The notes beneath the pieces were generated by a model that was not told where the DNA came from, did no database searches, and saw nothing but the letters and a program-made list of their open reading frames with translations. A program made the translations under genes and the position numbers. 64,000 nucleotides of DNA, taken from Qipengyuania sp. HL-TH1 (GTDB lineage: Bacteria; Pseudomonadota; Alphaproteobacteria; Sphingomonadales; Sphingomonadaceae). Shown piece after piece: positions 41,523 to 50,504 of the stretch. Location: assembly GCF_036365825.1 (NCBI RefSeq), contig NZ_CP142674.1, forward strand, positions 1 through 64,000. The letters are read 5' to 3'. Numbering within the stretch: the first letter of the stretch is position 1; the number at the start of each line of letters is the position of its first letter.

Positions 41523-41558
41523 AAAAGGGTGTCCGGCCATGAGCCGCGGCACCCTTTT
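41523..41558 (+). terminator. Probable terminator
   Basis: Arms AAAAGGGTG and CACCCTTTT enclose a GC-rich inner part shortly after the zinc-binding gene. Confidence 0.55.
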
Positions 41559-41692
41559 CTCATGCCCGATACTCGAAGCACTGGCGCATCACGGCAACGC
41601 CTCGAACGAGCAGTGCAGCAAGTGACTTCCGCCTCCCGCCGATGGCCCGTCCGCCACCATCGCCATGAGCACTCCGGCCATACGCGGGTCAA

Positions 41693-41753
41693 CCGAAAAT
41701 GGACCGACCGTGAAGCCGCTACGCGGCTTCCGCACCACTCGATCAATTTTCGG
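41693..41753 (+). other. Nested hairpin in the leader of a small gene
   Basis: CCGAAAAT pairs with ATTTTCGG, and inside lies a perfect GAAGCCGC TAC GCGGCTTC hairpin with the same TAC loop as leader repeat type 2 copy 2. It sits in a 344-bp gene-free stretch before the 41843 gene. Confidence 0.55.
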
Positions 41754-41842
41754 TTCCCCTCCGCTTCGCTCCGGTGACCCGCGCACCGCCGGAGCGCTGA
41801 TTCATGGCATGGCGGACGAGCCGCCAACGACAGGAGGCTACC

Positions 41843-42094
41843 ATGTGCTACACCACCGAAACATTCGAGGCTGACACCGCCACGATCCGCCAGATCGACA
41901 CCGACACGATCGCGCTCGACGAGAAGACACTGGAAGCGGAACGGCGCTCCTACCACTCCTTCTTCGACGTCCATGTGGTCCGCACCGAAGACGGCTACAT
42001 CCTCATCGAGGAAGGCGATTACGGCGAGCTTCCGATGCACCTCATCGACGACATCGTCTACACCGCCACCGGCAAAATGGACGACGAATACTGA
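41843..42094 (+). CDS. Small acidic hypothetical protein
   Basis: This 83-aa acidic protein (MCYTTETFEADTATIRQIDT) has AGGAGG before the ATG. A GC hairpin (GGGCGGCGC with GCGCCGCCC, 42101-42122) separates it from the convergent gene. Its size, acidity and position near oriT resemble small anti-defence proteins, but no homology is recognised. Confidence 0.6.
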   Translation: MCYTTETFEADTATIRQIDTDTIALDEKTLEAERRSYHSFFDVHVVRTEDGYILIEEGDYGELPMHLIDDIVYTATGKMDDEY

Positions 42095-42123
42095 CCCGAA
42101 CGGGCGGCGCTAAGGCGCCGCCC

Positions 42124-42369
42124 TCAGGACGCCTGCTTCTGGACCGCAGGCTCCATCTTTTCGAGCGCCTCGATCGCGCTCTTCGGCTTGACGCTGACGG
42201 CCAGTTCCAACAGTCTCACCGCACGCGCATGACCGACCTTGCGCACGAGCCTTGCCAGCTCCTTTTCGGCCTCTTCCTTTTCCATCTGCGCAAGCTTCCT
42301 CCGGCGCTCCGCAACGTCCTGTTCCGCAGCTTCGAGAGCCGCTCTTTCGCGCTCCACTTTCGATACCAT
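42124..42369 (-). CDS. Small coiled-coil protein
   Basis: This ~81-aa protein is almost entirely charged helix (VERERAALEAAEQDVAERRR) and likely forms a coiled coil. ATG 42369 has AAAGGA at good spacing; another Met lies two codons upstream. It is on the minus strand close to the predicted oriT, so a mobilization accessory role is possible. It resembles DUF6437-like proteins, an assignment I hold loosely. Confidence 0.55.
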   Translation of the reverse strand: MVSKVERERAALEAAEQDVAERRRKLAQMEKEEAEKELARLVRKVGHARAVRLLELAVSVKPKSAIEALEKMEPAVQKQAS

Positions 42370-42524
42370 TTCCATGTCCTTTCACGACGGATTTCATGCT
42401 TCGCTTGATGCAGCAACCGCCATGAATTTTCGAGCCGTTTTTTTGCTCGATGCTTTTGCGTTTTGCCGTGATGGAAGGAGGTCTGTTATTTGGGCCATCC
42501 TTCGCGGCCTCGGCCGCTACGGAC

Positions 42525-42634
42525 CGCGCTCTATTGCGCTAGGTTCCTCGCTGCCCTGGCTTCGCTAGGGCAGCTTCGTCACCAAGCTCCACCGAGCCTG
42601 GCTATGCCAGTCTCGGCCCTTCGGGTGACGATCG
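42525..42634 (+). repeat. Dispersed leader repeat, type 1 copy C
   Basis: Shares the blocks of copies A and B. Its central stem is CCGAG-CCTGGC-TAT-GCCAG-CTCGG, where A and B have CCC/GGG, so pairing is kept though bases differ. No gene follows directly; the next is the RHH gene beyond oriT. A perfect GTGGACC/GGTCCAC hairpin follows at 42637-42654. Confidence 0.75.
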
Positions 42635-42839
42635 ACGTGGACCTGAAGGTCCACTCTTGTCCACCCAGGAAGAAGCATTGCCACCGCAGCGTTATACACG
42701 CTCGGGGCTCTTGGCGGCACGATGGCCGGCACTCCCAGCTGGATAACCAGCTCCTCTCACGACTCCTCGAGACAAGCGACCGAGAAGAAGAACCGCCAAG
42801 TCCCTATTTTAGCACACCGAACACGGCTGCGCCGTAGGT

Positions 42840-43065
42840 CTTTTCGGATCGAAAGATGTTAGATAGCAATGAGTTAGAACGATTTACCGGCCCCGAAATA
42901 TATTTCGGATTTGGGGCGGGAAGCGGGGAAGCTCCAAATGTGCCGCTTTTTCAACCGCTTGGAGCCGCAATATATTTCGGGTGCGTCAGCGCTTCCCTTT
43001 CCGTTTCGGACGGCATATAAGGGGCTTGCGATAGAGAAACCATGCACAACTCGGAAAGAGTTTGC
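42840..43065 (+). other. Predicted origin of transfer (oriT) region
   Basis: This gene-free, relatively AT-rich region lies just before the RHH-coupling protein-relaxase genes, where oriT is found in R388. It holds a perfect 16-bp palindrome CCGAAATATATTTCGG (42893-42908) and a partial repeat AATATATTTCGG at 42969-42980. Both could bind the RHH protein. The nick site could not be identified from sequence alone. Confidence 0.55.
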
Positions 43066-43356
43066 ATGGCCAGTACATACAAAGGCATCGGCGTAGGGTT
43101 TTCCTCCGATGCGCTCGAAGCCCTCGATGCCTACGCCGGAGCGCAAGGCATCACACGTGCCGAGGCTATTCGCACCTCCGTCAATATCGGCCTGCCGATG
43201 CTCAAGCTGGGCATCGCCCTTAACGGCCCACGCGCGCTTACCATCCTAGAGCATACACAGCTAGCGCTCTCACTGCTTGTCGAACGGCAGTACCCCGAAG
43301 ACAGCGACGAGCTGATCCGCGCCGCCATGCGCAACGTGCGAGAGCACCATGCGTAA
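43066..43356 (+). CDS. RHH-type relaxosome accessory protein (TrwA-like position)
   Basis: This ~96-aa protein has a ribbon-helix-helix-like N-terminus (GVGFSSDALEALDAYAGAQG, then TRAEAIRTSVNIGL) as in CopG/MetJ-type DNA binders, and a helical C-terminus. Its place ahead of the coupling protein and relaxase matches trwA of R388, whose product binds oriT and represses the operon. I chose ATG 43066 behind GAAAGAG; another Met lies eight codons up. It overlaps the coupling-protein gene by 8 bp. Confidence 0.65.
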   Translation: MASTYKGIGVGFSSDALEALDAYAGAQGITRAEAIRTSVNIGLPMLKLGIALNGPRALTILEHTQLALSLLVERQYPEDSDELIRAAMRNVREHHA

Positions 43357-45745
43357 CGACATCCGGACCAACAAGCAGGCGATCACTCTGACGCACGCTT
43401 CGGCGCGCGGAAAGGTGAAGCGAAACGCGGGCAATTTCACGCGCGGATCACAGCTGTTCCATCACGAAATTTTGATGACTTGGGCGGGCATCCGGATCCC
43501 GCTCTACACGTGGATCGGGACGACCGTTCTTCTGCTCTTCGTGCTGGGCTACTTCACCTTCAAGAATCACGAAGTCCATCTCGTCCTGATGAAGCTCCTA
43601 TCGTCGGTCTGGGGATGGATGTCGCTGGACCCGATGAAGGCGATAAACCTGACGCTTCCATCGGGCCAAATCGTCCAGGGAACGATGGCGATGGTTCCCT
43701 ATCATCCCGCCGTCGAAGCGGCATGGTCTCGCGCCATCCAGGTCACAGTTTCTTCGATGCTCGGCGCGGCATTCATATGCGTTCCTTTGACCATCTGGTT
43801 CGTCGACTTTTCGCGCAAGCGCGGATCGGAAATTCTTACCGAACGCCACGAGCGCGGCGCGGTGCTCGTCGAGCGACCGATGCTCAAGGATTCCATCCTG
43901 TCGCACAACTGGCGCGAGCACGAGAAGGAATGCCTTTCACGGACACCGCCAGAGGATCCGAACGCGGTCCTCAAGGAACCGCTCAAGCAACGTATCAGGC
44001 GTGGTCTCCATCAGCCCTACAAGCTCGCCGGATTGCCCTATCCCTGGCGGCTCGAGCAGAGCCACGCGATGTTCATCGGAACGACCGGGGCTGGTAAGAC
44101 CACCGAGCTCAAAAAACTGGTCACGCAGGCACGCGAACGTGGCCATCGATGCGTGATATTCGACCTCACCGGGACCTTCGTCGAAAGCTTCTACAATGAA
44201 GCCACCGATGTGATCCTCAACCCGATGGACAAGCGGTGCCAAGCGTGGTCCATTTTCAACGACTGCCATAACTACGCCGAGTTCATGAGCGCCGCCACCG
44301 CGCTCGTTCCGAGCGGCCAATCTGTCGAGGACGATTTCTGGCAGAAGTCCGCTCGCACGCTCATGGTCGAAATGTGCGTCAAGATGCTCAAGATGGGCGT
44401 GCGCTCGAACGGCGGTCTCGCCTACTTCCTGATGATGTCGGATCTCAAGACGATCCACGCACAACTGGAAGGAACAGTCGCCGGACCGATGATGTCGCCA
44501 TCGGCAGCGAAGATGGCGGAATCGATCCGCACGACCTTCATCGCCAATGCGAACGCCTTTCGTTTCCTCCCCGAACCCCCGCCGGGCGAAGAAGGCTTCT
44601 CAATCAAAAAATGGATGACCGAGGACGTCCAGGAGGGTTCGATCCTTTTCATCACTTCCACGCACCCCGATCTGGTCCTCAACCGGCCCTTGCTGACGCT
44701 CTGGATGGACCTGGCGGTGAACGCCCTCTTCCAGATGGGTCGAAGCCGCAATCTGCGCACTTGGTTCCTGATCGACGAAGTCCATGCTTTGCACCGCCTC
44801 CCAGCAATCGATCACGGCCTCCAGACGGCGCGCGCATTCGGCGGCGCCTTCGTGCTCGGAATGCACTCCTTCGACAAACTGGAGGAAACCTACGGAGAGC
44901 ATGGAGCCACCAATCTGGCATCGCTTGCCGGCACCAAGCTCATCCTGAAAACCGCCGACCCGGAGACGTCGCGCCGCTGCTCCGAATTCATCGGCAGCCG
45001 CGAAGTTCGCCAGATGGATGAAGCCTATTCCTACGGCTACAATAACAGCCGCGACGCCTCGACGATCACGCCGCGAACCGATGTCAAAGAGCTCGTCATG
45101 CCGGACGATATCGGCAACCTGCCGAGCCTCAGCGGCTTCATCAAATTCCCCGACGGATTTCCCGCCGCGCGCATTAGGCTCACATGGAAGGATTACCCCG
45201 AACGCGCCGAGGGCTTCATGCGCGTCACCGACATGCGCGCCGCCGAATACGTGCCGACCGACGAAGAAGCCGCTGAAATGGGTGTCGGGGGTCGCGAGGG
45301 TGAGGGGCCGGACAACGTACCCAAGGACCGGCGCGATGGGGTGGATATCGTGCTCAGCCAGGCGGAGCTCGAAGCCGAGAAGCTGCGCGAGGAGGTGGAG
45401 GGTTCGCTCGATCGGTCGGTGGAGCAGACGGCTGCGGAGTTGCAGCACAGGACCGATGCGAAAGATGTGGTCAACGGAACCAGCGACCAGCGCGACCAGG
45501 ACGATCTGTCGAAGTTCAAGCACACCGGCAAGCGCGACGAGCGCGAGCGCCAGAAAATCGCGCAGCGTGACGTCGAGGAGCGCAACGCTTCCAATCGGAA
45601 CGTCCTTGCCCAGACGCGCCAGCTCCGGGGCCGAGACGACGGTCAGGAAAGCGTTCTCGAGCGCGAGAACCGACAGGGATTCGGCCGCGAGAAGGAGGAT
45701 CGCCACGAGGTGGCGATCGACGACGAGCAGGAGATGGGCCGGTGA
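43349..45745 (+). CDS. traD: Type IV coupling protein (TraD/TrwB family)
   Basis: This 798-aa inner-membrane ATPase links the relaxosome to the secretion channel. Two transmembrane helices lie near 47-70 and 130-152. The ATPase domain has Walker A GTTGAGKTT near 245 and Walker B FLIDEVHAL near 473. The C-terminal ~170 residues are highly charged and probably disordered, and may contact the relaxase. It overlaps the RHH gene by 8 bp and the XRE gene by 4 bp, so transfer genes are one coupled operon. No type IV secretion genes follow within the window. Confidence 0.9.
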   Translation: MRNDIRTNKQAITLTHASARGKVKRNAGNFTRGSQLFHHEILMTWAGIRIPLYTWIGTTVLLLFVLGYFTFKNHEVHLVLMKLLSSVWGWMSLDPMKAINLTLPSGQIVQGTMAMVPYHPAVEAAWSRAIQVTVSSMLGAAFICVPLTIWFVDFSRKRGSEILTERHERGAVLVERPMLKDSILSHNWREHEKECLSRTPPEDPNAVLKEPLKQRIRRGLHQPYKLAGLPYPWRLEQSHAMFIGTTGAGKTTELKKLVTQARERGHRCVIFDLTGTFVESFYNEATDVILNPMDKRCQAWSIFNDCHNYAEFMSAATALVPSGQSVEDDFWQKSARTLMVEMCVKMLKMGVRSNGGLAYFLMMSDLKTIHAQLEGTVAGPMMSPSAAKMAESIRTTFIANANAFRFLPEPPPGEEGFSIKKWMTEDVQEGSILFITSTHPDLVLNRPLLTLWMDLAVNALFQMGRSRNLRTWFLIDEVHALHRLPAIDHGLQTARAFGGAFVLGMHSFDKLEETYGEHGATNLASLAGTKLILKTADPETSRRCSEFIGSREVRQMDEAYSYGYNNSRDASTITPRTDVKELVMPDDIGNLPSLSGFIKFPDGFPAARIRLTWKDYPERAEGFMRVTDMRAAEYVPTDEEAAEMGVGGREGEGPDNVPKDRRDGVDIVLSQAELEAEKLREEVEGSLDRSVEQTAAELQHRTDAKDVVNGTSDQRDQDDLSKFKHTGKRDERERQKIAQRDVEERNASNRNVLAQTRQLRGRDDGQESVLERENRQGFGREKEDRHEVAIDDEQEMGR

Positions 45746-46044
45746 ACCTCTCCCCCTCCGTCATCGCGTATTCGGACCGCTTCCGACCGGCGATCGGAAA
45801 TAGCCTGCGCTGCGCGCGCGTCGCTCTCGGTCGATCGCAGGATGACATGGCGCGCGAGCTCGGTATCGCCCGGCAAACGCTCGCGGGGTACGAGAACGGC
45901 CATAGCGAGCCGCTCAGCAGCCTCCTCGCGCGGCTGTGCGAGGACTTCGGTCTGGATCCGGCATGGCTCCTCGCAGGTGCCAGCAGTCGCCCCATGTTCG
46001 CCACGGATGCGATACGCCCCCAGAATGCGTTGGAACGCGCTTGA
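45742..46044 (+). CDS. XRE-family regulator inside the transfer operon
   Basis: This 100-aa protein has an XRE helix-turn-helix (GNSLRCARVALGRSQDDMAR, then ARQTLAGYENG, residues ~19-55). The GTG start overlaps the coupling-protein stop by 4 bp, and its stop shares one base with the relaxase ATG. A regulator wedged between coupling protein and relaxase is unusual and suggests it controls transfer, perhaps through the oriT-side promoter. Confidence 0.8.
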   Translation: MNLSPSVIAYSDRFRPAIGNSLRCARVALGRSQDDMARELGIARQTLAGYENGHSEPLSSLLARLCEDFGLDPAWLLAGASSRPMFATDAIRPQNALERA

Positions 46045-49000
46045 TGCTGTCCGTCGCATCCGTTTCATCCGCAAGTGGCGCGGCGAACTACTTCGCCAAG
46101 GACGACTACTATGTCGGTGACGGCCCCGCCGAGCTGAGCGAATGGGGAGGGAAGGGCGCCGAAGCGCTCGGTCTGAGCGGTCCGGTGTCGAAGGAGGACT
46201 TCGAGCGGGTCCTCGATGGGAAGCTGCCCGACGGGACCGTCGTCAACGGCGCGGAGAAGCGCAGGGCAGGTGTGGATCTCACCTTCTCCATGCCGAAATC
46301 GGTGAGCCTGATGGCGCAGCTCGGCGGCGACAAGCGCGTCCTCACGGCGCAGGAGGCGGCGGTGAAGGCCACGATGGCCTATCTCGAAAAACATTTCGCC
46401 GAAGCGCGAGACTATTCACGCAATTCCAACGGCGAAGCGGTCCAGACCGGCAAGCTGCTTTACGCGCTCTTCCAGCACGACACGAGTCGCAAACTAGACC
46501 CCCAGAACCATACCCACGCCGTCATCGCGGCTATGACACAGGACAAGACGGGCAACTGGAAGGCGCTCTGGAACGGCGAGGTCTGGAAGAACAACTCCGT
46601 CCTCGGATCGATCTACAACGCGGCGCTGCGCTCCAATCTCGAAAAGATCGGCTACCGAACCGAGCTTACCGGCAAACACGGCCAGTTCGAAATCCAGGGC
46701 GTGTCGCGCGAGGTCATCGAAGCGTTCAGCCAGCGAAGGCTGGATATCCTCGCGACCGCCGATAAGCTCGGCCGAAGCGCGAGCGAAACAGAGTTCCTGC
46801 GGGGCGTTACCAAGAACACCCGCGATCCCAAGCTCAATCCCGACGACAAGCAGGCGCTCCGCCAGGAATGGGCCAAGCGCGCGGAAGGACTGGGTTTCGA
46901 TGCGAAGGCGCATGTGGAACAGGCTCGCGCGCGCACGGAGAATACCCGAGAAGGACCGTTGGGGACGGTGGATCGGGTGCGCGGCGTCATCGCTGCGGTA
47001 CAGGAAGCCACCCAGCTTTATACGAGACCTGCCGACGAGCTGACCACGAACGGCCTGCAGCGCATGGGCCTAACACCCACCCAGCTGCGCACCGAGCTCG
47101 CGACCGCTTCGGCCGTCCGCGTGATCGGAGAGCGGGAAACTTCATGGACACGCGGCGAACTGGTCAAGACGGCGCTCGATCTCGGCGTCAAGGGCGTGAC
47201 CGCCGAGGGTGTGGAAGCCCGCATGGAGGTGCTGATCGATAAGGGGCAGATGCTGCCCGGCAAAAGTACACGGCTCGACGGTGCGATCGAGAAGTTCACC
47301 ACGCCCGAACATGCAGCGATCGAACGGGCGACCCTCGCAAACGTGACGGCCGGGAGAGATGCGAGCCAGGGAATGATCGAGGCTGGTGCAGCCCCGGAAC
47401 GTCTGCGCGCGGTATCGGGCGAGCACGATCTCAACGCCGAGCAGATCGCTGCCGGAACGCTCGCATTGTCGAGCGACGACCGCACGGTCGTGATCCAAGG
47501 CGTCGCCGGCGCCGGCAAGACGACCCTCATCTCCGCGATCGCCAGCGTGGCACGCGAGGAGGGCAGGGACGTAATCGGCCTCGCCTTCGCGAACAAGATG
47601 GTGAACGACCTCCGGAACGAAACCGAAATACGCTCCTCGAGCGGCGAGCCGGTAGAGGAGGGTATCGAGGCCAAAACCGTCTCTTCCTTCGTCAATCAGC
47701 ATTTGCGGGCCGCGCTTCACGGCAGCGGACCCACTTTCGAAGCCTCGAAAGCCGCGCTCACGGGCAAGGTCCTCGTTCTCGACGAAGCTTCGCTGGTCGC
47801 CAACAAACCGATGAACGATCTTCTCACGATCGCCAATCGGTTGGGCGTCGAGAAGCTGGTGATGATCGGCGACAGAGCGCAGTTGCAACCGATCGAGGCG
47901 GGCAAGAGCTTCTCGCTCATCCAGTCCGACGGCCCCGCACTGGCGAGGCTCGACACCAGCCTTCGCCAACGGACCGAACACATGAAGGACGCCGCGGGCC
48001 TGGCCCGAGCGGGCAAGTTCCGAGAGAGCTTCGCCTCGCTCGGCGACAAGGTGGTCGAAGCGGGCAAGGACCACTTGGCGGTAGCAGCCAAGACCTGGCT
48101 CGATCTCTCGCGCGAGGACCGGGAACGCACCGCCATCTACTCGTCCGGCAGAGACGCGCGCGCGACCCTCAACAGGTTGGTTCAGGACGGACTGAGAGCC
48201 GAAGGCTCGATTAAGGGCGAGGGGATGGTGCTCGATACGCTCAGACCGGCCCACGCGACCCGTGAGGAACTTCGCTACGCATCGACCTATGCCAAGGGGC
48301 AGCTGCTCGAAGTCATACGCCAGAACGCGCCTGGCGGGCTTTCTCGCGGCCGATACGATGTCGAGGGTCTCGACGAGAAGGGCAGGGTGCTCCTGCGTGA
48401 CGAGAACGGCAAGCTGAAGCGCTTCGATCCCACGCGCATCGACCCTGCCGACAAACGCGACGCCTTGCGTCTCTCTGAAAAGACCAAAGAGATCATCCAC
48501 GAAGGCGACAAGGTCCGCTGGACCGAAAAGGACGACGCGCGCAAGCTGATGAAATCCGAGGAGGCGAAGATCCTCGGCATCAAGGACGGCGTCGTGACGG
48601 TCGAGAACCGGTACGGCGAAACGGTCGAGCTCAAGCAAAACGACAAGATGCTGGAACGCATGGGTCTCGCCTACGCGATCAACATGCATCAGGCGCAGGG
48701 TGATACGCGCGACATGGCGATCGGCGAGATGCACTCGTCGGCGCGGCATCTCTCGAACCAACGCCTGGCGCTGGTGATGATGACCCGCGTGCGCGACGAC
48801 ATCACCATCGTCACCAACGATCGCGACCAGCTCCTCGCACAGATCGGCCGCAATCCCGGCGACAAGACCAGCGCCCTCGAAACGCTCGGCGAGAAACAGG
48901 TCGAGAATGCGCGCAGCGACCGCGCCGCTACCGACTTCAATCCGAGAGTTCCCGAACACCTGAAGAACGGCGAGGCAAGCGCGGACCGCCTGCCACCGGT

Positions 49001-49070
49001 CGGCAAGGAAAGCCTGCGCGCGGTACCGCAGATCGACCTTCCCGAACGCAATATCGAACGTGCCCGATAG
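46044..49070 (+). CDS. mobF: MOBF relaxase (TrwC/TraI family) with helicase domain
   Basis: This 1008-aa protein nicks oriT and unwinds the plasmid for transfer. The N-terminal relaxase has Tyr22/Tyr23 near the start (AKDDYYVGDG) and the metal-binding triad His145, His156, His158 in HDTSRKLDPQNHTH. The C-terminal RecD-like helicase has Walker A GVAGAGKTT near 490 and LDEASLV. I chose ATG 46044, overlapping the XRE stop, because it puts the expected MLSVASVSS start of MOBF relaxases at the N-terminus. Order with the coupling protein and RHH gene matches R388. It reads away from oriT. Confidence 0.93.
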   Translation: MLSVASVSSASGAANYFAKDDYYVGDGPAELSEWGGKGAEALGLSGPVSKEDFERVLDGKLPDGTVVNGAEKRRAGVDLTFSMPKSVSLMAQLGGDKRVLTAQEAAVKATMAYLEKHFAEARDYSRNSNGEAVQTGKLLYALFQHDTSRKLDPQNHTHAVIAAMTQDKTGNWKALWNGEVWKNNSVLGSIYNAALRSNLEKIGYRTELTGKHGQFEIQGVSREVIEAFSQRRLDILATADKLGRSASETEFLRGVTKNTRDPKLNPDDKQALRQEWAKRAEGLGFDAKAHVEQARARTENTREGPLGTVDRVRGVIAAVQEATQLYTRPADELTTNGLQRMGLTPTQLRTELATASAVRVIGERETSWTRGELVKTALDLGVKGVTAEGVEARMEVLIDKGQMLPGKSTRLDGAIEKFTTPEHAAIERATLANVTAGRDASQGMIEAGAAPERLRAVSGEHDLNAEQIAAGTLALSSDDRTVVIQGVAGAGKTTLISAIASVAREEGRDVIGLAFANKMVNDLRNETEIRSSSGEPVEEGIEAKTVSSFVNQHLRAALHGSGPTFEASKAALTGKVLVLDEASLVANKPMNDLLTIANRLGVEKLVMIGDRAQLQPIEAGKSFSLIQSDGPALARLDTSLRQRTEHMKDAAGLARAGKFRESFASLGDKVVEAGKDHLAVAAKTWLDLSREDRERTAIYSSGRDARATLNRLVQDGLRAEGSIKGEGMVLDTLRPAHATREELRYASTYAKGQLLEVIRQNAPGGLSRGRYDVEGLDEKGRVLLRDENGKLKRFDPTRIDPADKRDALRLSEKTKEIIHEGDKVRWTEKDDARKLMKSEEAKILGIKDGVVTVENRYGETVELKQNDKMLERMGLAYAINMHQAQGDTRDMAIGEMHSSARHLSNQRLALVMMTRVRDDITIVTNDRDQLLAQIGRNPGDKTSALETLGEKQVENARSDRAATDFNPRVPEHLKNGEASADRLPPVGKESLRAVPQIDLPERNIERAR

Positions 49071-49080
49071 GAGACTGGCA

Positions 49081-49476
49081 ATGAACAAGACGCAGCATGG
49101 CCTGATCGCCAACGACCCGAAGAGCGACAGCCTGATGGCCGTCCTCGAGCAGCAGCCGACCCTTACCAACTTCGTGAAGCAGGCCGGGCTGCAGGAAGTC
49201 GCCGAAATGGTGGAGGGGGACAATTTTGTGGTGTGCGATCTGGACCTGCACGGGGTCCAGGGGTGCGCCGACATGCGCGAGATGATCGCGAACCAGCAGA
49301 TGGTGGCCGAGTGCGTCGCCATCGGCCTCGCCATCCTCGTCGCAGTCATCGTCGGGTCGATCGCCGTCGCTTTCGTAAACCTCGCAACGAAGTTCGCCGC
49401 GCCGATCGGAAGGAACCGCGTCTACGCGCTCTTTCCGCGGCGCCTGAACGAATTCTGGAAAGGCAGCATGACATGA
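49081..49476 (+). CDS. Hypothetical single-span membrane protein
   Basis: This 131-aa protein has one clear transmembrane helix (VAIGLAILVAVIVGSIAVAF, ~79-100) after a soluble part. It begins 10 bp after the relaxase stop and overlaps the next small gene by 4 bp. Transfer-associated function is inferred only from position. Confidence 0.6.
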   Translation: MNKTQHGLIANDPKSDSLMAVLEQQPTLTNFVKQAGLQEVAEMVEGDNFVVCDLDLHGVQGCADMREMIANQQMVAECVAIGLAILVAVIVGSIAVAFVNLATKFAAPIGRNRVYALFPRRLNEFWKGSMT

Positions 49477-49616
49477 CCAACGTCCTAACCGGGCCGTGGG
49501 GCCTCTTCACGGTCTCGCCACGGGAGCTGATCGAAATCGGCGTGATGATCGGTGTCGCGGTCGCCCTGACGGTGATGATCTACTGGAACATTCCGCGCTG
49601 GTCGGGCGAGGACTGA
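49473..49616 (+). CDS. Small membrane protein
   Basis: A 47-aa peptide with one membrane helix (LIEIGVMIGVAVALTVMIYW) starts at an ATG overlapping the previous stop by 4 bp. The next gene starts 2 bp after its stop. Tight coupling on both sides supports coding. Confidence 0.55.
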   Translation: MTNVLTGPWGLFTVSPRELIEIGVMIGVAVALTVMIYWNIPRWSGED

Positions 49617-49618
49617 AC

Positions 49619-50146
49619 ATGGACGGCCAATCTCTCCTGATCCTCGTGATCGCGGGCGTGGTGATCGCGACCTTCGCGATCCTGAACGGCCTGCCGAAGC
49701 GCCAGCTTTCACGACTTAAGGTTCGCCCAAAGCCGCTGATGACGCCCGCCGAGCGCAGGGTCTGCCTGATGATCGAACGGGCGATGCCCGGCGCACGGGT
49801 GCATTCGCAGGTCTCGATGGGCGCCATCATGAACCCGGCCAAAGGGCTGTCCAAGTCGGAATGGTGGACCACCTTCAACAAATTCAGCTCCAAACGCGTC
49901 GACTTCGTGGTCGAGGATCCGCATTCCGGTCGGATCATCCTGCTCGTCGAGCTCGACGATCGCAGCCACGACCGCCGCAGCGACACCGATCGCGACGCCC
50001 TTACGCGTCACGCCGGATACACGACCGTGCGCCTTCCCGCAGGCGAACGCCCCACGCAAACGAGTGTCGAAAGGCATATCGAAGCCGCGCTCGGACCAGC
50101 CTTGCCGCACCCGGCGCAATCACCCTGGCAAGCCACCCAAACCTGA
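49619..50146 (+). CDS. DUF2726-like protein with N-terminal membrane helix
   Basis: This 175-aa protein has an N-terminal hydrophobic helix (LLILVIAGVVIATFAILNGL) and a DUF2726 domain (LMTPAERRVCLMIERAMPG, then VDFVVEDPHSGRIILLVELDD). DUF2726 belongs to the PD-(D/E)XK-like superfamily; Asp, Glu-Leu-Asp and the later RDALTRHAGY fit the usual layout. The cellular role is unknown. The ATG lies 2 bp after the previous stop. Confidence 0.7.
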   Translation: MDGQSLLILVIAGVVIATFAILNGLPKRQLSRLKVRPKPLMTPAERRVCLMIERAMPGARVHSQVSMGAIMNPAKGLSKSEWWTTFNKFSSKRVDFVVEDPHSGRIILLVELDDRSHDRRSDTDRDALTRHAGYTTVRLPAGERPTQTSVERHIEAALGPALPHPAQSPWQATQT

Positions 50147-50158
50147 AGGAGGACCACG

Positions 50159-50368
50159 ATGGCATTCGATTACGAAGACGTAGGCACATTCGGCAGCAAA
50201 CGCGCGGCCGAAGACTGGGCTCACCGAAACAGGGTGGACCTGCGCGACCTGCACATCCGCAACGCCGGTGGCGACCGGGTCGAGGTCGGCATCCGCAAGA
50301 GCGGTTACGACGACAAGGAGAAATACGACAACCGCCACGGCGAACGGCGGGACGGATTCTGGCGCTGA
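50159..50368 (+). CDS. Small basic hypothetical protein
   Basis: This 69-aa charged protein (FGSKRAAEDWAHRNRVDLRD) starts at an ATG behind AGGAGG, 12 bp after the DUF2726-like gene. No family is recognised. Confidence 0.6.
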   Translation: MAFDYEDVGTFGSKRAAEDWAHRNRVDLRDLHIRNAGGDRVEVGIRKSGYDDKEKYDNRHGERRDGFWR

Positions 50369-50504
50369 CGCCGGACGGGCGCACGCGCGCCCGAACCTTT
50401 CCGCAAGGCACAGCCCTTCGGAAAAACCACCCCGCGAGGGGCCTAACGCGCCGTCGGCGCACCAACCAGTCCGGGCGACCGGAAGAAGAAAAGGGAAACG
50501 ACAG

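Noticed and set aside
34631..42634. rRNA, tRNA or group II intron fragments in the GC-rich leaders
   Set aside because: No tRNA cloverleaf, rRNA signature or intron domain V could be recognised; only local hairpins and dispersed repeats.
47142..49349. 735-residue minus-strand frame opposite the relaxase
   Set aside because: The relaxase frame has full catalytic and helicase motifs; the antisense frame has none and arises from GC-rich codon bias.
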